Part shown: positions 60,744 to 64,000 of the stretch, one piece after another
How positions within the stretch are numbered: the first letter of the stretch is position 1
How the letters are laid out: the number at the start of each line of letters is the position of its first letter
NCBI GenBank assembly: GCA_963677185.1
Contig: OY781889.1
Location: 2,232,001-2,296,000, forward strand
Direction of reading: 5' to 3'
Source of the DNA: G963677185 sp963677185
GTDB taxonomy: Bacteria; Bacillota; Syntrophomonadia; Syntrophomonadales; Syntrophomonadaceae
DNA length: 64,000 nucleotides
Position numbers and translations under genes: made by a program
The notes under the pieces: model-generated
The model's database searches: none
Seen by the model: only the letters and a program-made list of their open reading frames with translations
Told to the model about the DNA's origin: nothing

Positions 60744-63218
60744 ATGGAGACTCACAACTACGATGCAAGTGTTATCGAGAAGAAGTGGCAGACTGCATGG
60801 GCAGATGCCCGGTTGTTCAAGGTCGTTGAAGATCCAGAACGCCCAAAATTCTATGACCTGGAAATGTTCCCGTACCCTTCCGGCAACCTGCATATGGGTC
60901 ATGTGCGCAATTATGCCATTGGGGACGTGGTGGCGCGCTTCAAAACCATGAACGGATTTAATGTATTGCATCCGATGGGCTGGGACGCTTTCGGGCTTCC
61001 AGCTGAAAACGCAGCGATCAAGCGCGGCCAGCCTCCTGCAGACTGGACCTACGCTAACATAGTGAATATGAAGGACCAGTTAAATACCCTGGGGATTTCC
61101 TATGACTGGGATCGCGAGCTGGCAACATGCAAGCCGGACTACTACAAATTCACCCAGTGGATGTTCTTAAAGCTTCATGAAAACGACCTGGCTTACAAGA
61201 AGCAGGCCGCAGTAAACTGGTGTCCCTCGTGCCAGACTGTGCTGGCCAATGAACAGGTGGTTGACGGCGCCTGTGAGCGTTGTGACACTACAGTTGAAAA
61301 AAAACAGCTGGCCCAGTGGTTTTTTAAGACAACGGCTTATGCCGAGCGCCTGCTTGCAGACCTGGAGAAGCTTCCGGGCTGGCCGGACAAGGTCAAGATT
61401 ATGCAGCGCAACTGGATAGGCCGCAGTGAAGGCTGCCAGTTCAGAATGCAAATTGACGGAACTGAAGAATTCATTGAAGTGTATACTACTCGTCCGGATA
61501 CGGTATTTGGCGTAACCTACATGGTTCTTTCGCCGGAACACCCGCTGGCGCTCAAGCTTTCGCAAAAAACGGCCCAGGCAGCTGCGGTTAAGGACTTTGT
61601 TCACCGGATGCAGTTTGTCAGCGATATTCAGCGCACTGCGGCCGATACCGAGAAAGAAGGGGTCTTCTCCGGAGCATACGGGATTAACCCGATGAACGGA
61701 GAAAAAGTGCCGATATGGATTGCTGATTATGTTCTGATGGATTATGGGACCGGGGCTATCATGGCTGTGCCCGCACATGACCAGCGCGACTTTGATTTCG
61801 CTAAAAAATACGATATTCCGATCAGGGTGGTTATCAAAGCGGATGATTCTCCAGGCGAAGCCAGCCAAATGGAAGCCGCCTACGTAGGAGATGGCCTGAT
61901 GATCAACTCGCCTGGCTTTGACGGCTTGCCGGTCACTGAAGGCAAAAAGGCCGTAACTGAATACATGGAAGAGCAGGGAATAGGCAAAGGGGCCATTAAT
62001 TACCGGCTGCGGGACTGGCTGATTTCCCGGCAGAGATATTGGGGTGCGCCCATTCCCCTGGTTTATTGCGAACAGTGCGGTATTGTCCCTGTCCCAGAGG
62101 CTGAACTGCCGGTGTTCCTGCCGGAAGACGTGCAGTTCAAACCCACTGGAGAATCGCCGCTAAATTTCGTGGAGTCTTTCTACGAGACGGATTGTCCTTG
62201 CTGCGGGAAGAGCGCGCGTCGCGAGACCGATACCATGGATACCTTCGTGTGCTCGTCCTGGTATTTCACTCGCTTCTGTGATCCCAATAATCCTGACCAG
62301 CCCTTTTCCCGGGCGGCGGTTGATTACTGGATGCCGGTAGACCAGTATATCGGCGGGGTGGAACATGCCATACTACATTTGATGTACGCCCGTTTTTTCA
62401 CCAAGTTTTTATATGACATTAAAATGATTTCCTGTGAAGAACCCTTTACCAATCTGTTGACACAGGGCATGGTGCTTAAAGAAGGGGCCAAAATGTCCAA
62501 GACGAAAGGCAATGTAGTCAGCCCTGAGGAAATCATTAACAATTATGGAGCAGATACAGCCCGACTGTTTATCCTTTTTGCCTCTCCTCCAGAACGAGAT
62601 CTGGAATGGAGCGAGCAGGGGGTGGAGGGCTGCTACCGCTTCCTCAACCGGATATGGAGAGTGGTGACCGAATGCGCTCCGGTTATAAGGAGCGGGGGCG
62701 GAAGTCTCAAGAACCTGGATGAAGCAGCTCGGCAGATGCGGTTTAAGACCCATGCGACAATAAAGAAAGTAACCGACGATATAAGCCAGCGTTTTAACTT
62801 TAATACGGCTATTGCGGCCATCATGGAACTGAACAATACTGTCATGTCTTATCGCAATAACCAGCCGGCAAATGCCGCTGTGCTAACCGAGGCCATAGAA
62901 AATATGCTGATTATGCTCAGCCCGTTTTGTCCGCACATTTGTGATGAGCTGTGGGATCTGCTGGGATGGAAAGGCTTTATTTATCAGCAGGCCTGGCCTG
63001 TTTACGAAGCCGCAGCCCTGGTTCAGGATGAAGTGGAAATAGTGGTGCAGATTAACGGCAAGATTCGCCAGCATTTAACCGTGCCTGCCGGTGTTGGCAA
63101 AGAACAGCTGGTGGAACTGGTCAGAGCTGATGAAAAAGTAAGCCAGCTTCTGGAAGGCGGACAGATTGTAAAGATCGTGGCCGTACCTGGAAAGCTGGTT
63201 AACATTGTAATAAAATAA
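60744..63218 (+). CDS. leuS: Leucyl-tRNA synthetase
   Basis: Charges tRNA-Leu. The 824-residue product has the class I motif HMGH (SGNLHMGHVRNYAIGD near residue 50), zinc cysteines CPSC and CERC near 155-178, a CP1 editing domain (TTRPDTVFGVTYMVLSPEHP), and the KMSK motif in GAKMSKTKGNVVSPE near residue 582. Start follows GTAAGGAGG. Length is that of the bacterial enzyme. The leader upstream may control it. Confidence 0.98.
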   Translation: METHNYDASVIEKKWQTAWADARLFKVVEDPERPKFYDLEMFPYPSGNLHMGHVRNYAIGDVVARFKTMNGFNVLHPMGWDAFGLPAENAAIKRGQPPADWTYANIVNMKDQLNTLGISYDWDRELATCKPDYYKFTQWMFLKLHENDLAYKKQAAVNWCPSCQTVLANEQVVDGACERCDTTVEKKQLAQWFFKTTAYAERLLADLEKLPGWPDKVKIMQRNWIGRSEGCQFRMQIDGTEEFIEVYTTRPDTVFGVTYMVLSPEHPLALKLSQKTAQAAAVKDFVHRMQFVSDIQRTAADTEKEGVFSGAYGINPMNGEKVPIWIADYVLMDYGTGAIMAVPAHDQRDFDFAKKYDIPIRVVIKADDSPGEASQMEAAYVGDGLMINSPGFDGLPVTEGKKAVTEYMEEQGIGKGAINYRLRDWLISRQRYWGAPIPLVYCEQCGIVPVPEAELPVFLPEDVQFKPTGESPLNFVESFYETDCPCCGKSARRETDTMDTFVCSSWYFTRFCDPNNPDQPFSRAAVDYWMPVDQYIGGVEHAILHLMYARFFTKFLYDIKMISCEEPFTNLLTQGMVLKEGAKMSKTKGNVVSPEEIINNYGADTARLFILFASPPERDLEWSEQGVEGCYRFLNRIWRVVTECAPVIRSGGGSLKNLDEAARQMRFKTHATIKKVTDDISQRFNFNTAIAAIMELNNTVMSYRNNQPANAAVLTEAIENMLIMLSPFCPHICDELWDLLGWKGFIYQQAWPVYEAAALVQDEVEIVVQINGKIRQHLTVPAGVGKEQLVELVRADEKVSQLLEGGQIVKIVAVPGKLVNIVIK

Positions 63219-63350
63219 CCAGCCGAAGACTGGCCAGGAGAGCGGGGAAATCGCGATCAACCGTATGCCAATTGCCCGAGCCTGGCAGGGTTGGGAACTG
63301 GAAATGGTAGAATATGGAGCCCGGCTGGGTTTAGTGCGGAGGAACTTGAC

Positions 63351-64000
63351 TTGAGTGCGCTTATATGCGAGGTCAGGCAGGGCAGTATTGCCGATGAACT
63401 GGGAATTAAGGCCGGAGACATTCTGGTGAGGATCGACGGCCGCAAGGTAATGGATATTTTGGATTACCAGTTTTTTTCAGTTGATGAAGAAGTCGAGATT
63501 GAAATTGAAAAGCCGGATGGGCAGATGGAGATCATTGAGATCGAAAAGGATGCCGGGGAGAGCCTGGGATTAGGATTTGACCGGGTCATTTTTAACCGGA
63601 TGAAAAAGTGTGCCAATCAATGCCTTTTTTGCTTTGTGGATCAGTTGCCGCCGGGAATGCGCCGCAGCCTGTACTTCAAGGATGACGACTACCGCCTTTC
63701 GTTTTTATATGGCAATTTTATTTCATTGACCAATCTGAGTGCCGCAGATCGAAAAAAAATATATGCGATGAAGCTTTCACCGCTCTATGTATCAGTTCAC
63801 AGCATGGATGCCTCAATAAGGTCAGAGATAATGGGGAGTTCGAAGGCAGCCTTAATAGCCGGGGAAATTGAAAAGCTGCAGGAGCATGGTATATCAATTC
63901 ACGCTCAAATAGTGTTGTGCCCGGGCATTAATGACGGGACCAGCCTGTATAACAGCATCGAAAAGCTGGCTTTTTACTATCCGGCAGTGCTTTCCATAGG
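63351..64000 (+). CDS. DUF512 radical-SAM/PDZ protein, 3' end outside window
   Basis: Open to the window edge (216 codons seen). TTG at 63351 lies 8 bases after GGAGG. Residues 1-65 form a PDZ-like domain (CEVRQGSIADELGIKAGDILVRIDG), and residues 80-100 carry the radical-SAM-like motif KCANQCLFCFVDQLP with three Cys (C-x3-C-x2-C). Downstream, GINDGTSLYNSIEKLA is usual for the DUF512/YwqN-like Clostridial family often found beside the GTPase Der. Substrate is unknown. A start further upstream is not supported. Confidence 0.88.
   Translation, partial: MSALICEVRQGSIADELGIKAGDILVRIDGRKVMDILDYQFFSVDEEVEIEIEKPDGQMEIIEIEKDAGESLGLGFDRVIFNRMKKCANQCLFCFVDQLPPGMRRSLYFKDDDYRLSFLYGNFISLTNLSAADRKKIYAMKLSPLYVSVHSMDASIRSEIMGSSKAALIAGEIEKLQEHGISIHAQIVLCPGINDGTSLYNSIEKLAFYYPAVLSI

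Overview
The window reads as a chromosome segment of an anaerobic, low-to-mid GC Firmicute most like the syntrophic fatty-acid oxidisers (Syntrophomonas and relatives). The pointers are a complete gene set for short-chain acyl-CoA beta-oxidation with a CoA-transferase, two sigma-54 activators with PAS domains, iron-sulfur oxidoreductases, a spo0B-obg sporulation locus, and an L27 protein with the Firmicute-type cleavable N-terminus next to its protease Prp. The assignment to that genus is inference from gene content.

Layout. 1-7 kb: a minus-strand ATP-binding/acetyltransferase fusion running off the left edge, topoisomerase III, bacterioferritin, a membrane glycosyltransferase and a LURP-one-like protein. 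7-14 kb: a sigma-54 activator, a textbook -24/-12 promoter, then acyl-CoA dehydrogenase, CoA-transferase A and B, thiolase and 3-hydroxyacyl-CoA dehydrogenase. Enoyl-CoA hydratase and electron-transfer flavoprotein genes are absent here and must lie elsewhere. 14-20 kb: one very large secreted repeat protein with five near-identical 306-bp units. 20-31 kb: small oxidoreductases, a MarR regulator with two matching operator-like palindromes, a cyclophilin, a solute-binding lipoprotein paired with a membrane histidine kinase, a Tat component and an HD-GYP phosphodiesterase. 31-33.4 kb: a second sigma-54 activator (CBS-PAS-PAS-AAA+-HTH).

33.4-36.8 kb is the most unusual part. It holds two tandem copies of a hairpin motif with a compensatory base change, a roughly 204-nt candidate structured RNA closed by a 17-position stem, and an IS1634-type insertion sequence flanked by an exact 238-bp direct repeat that copied the 3' half of that RNA. 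A related hairpin sequence occurs in the leader of the L21 gene.

36.7-50.6 kb: an iron-sulfur protein, an XRE regulator, a Yip1 membrane protein with a MacAB-like export system, a copper-amine-oxidase-like secreted protein, an acyl-CoA synthetase plus PHA-synthase-like pair, a zinc-ribbon protein, an AlkD-like protein and a large SPFH protein with internal repeats. 50.7-64 kb is conserved housekeeping: rplU-prp-rpmA-spo0B-like-obg-proB-proA, then a minus-strand cysteine synthase pair, then nadD-yqeK-tautomerase-rsfS, tRNA-Ala(GGC), leuS, and a truncated DUF512 radical-SAM gene at the right edge.
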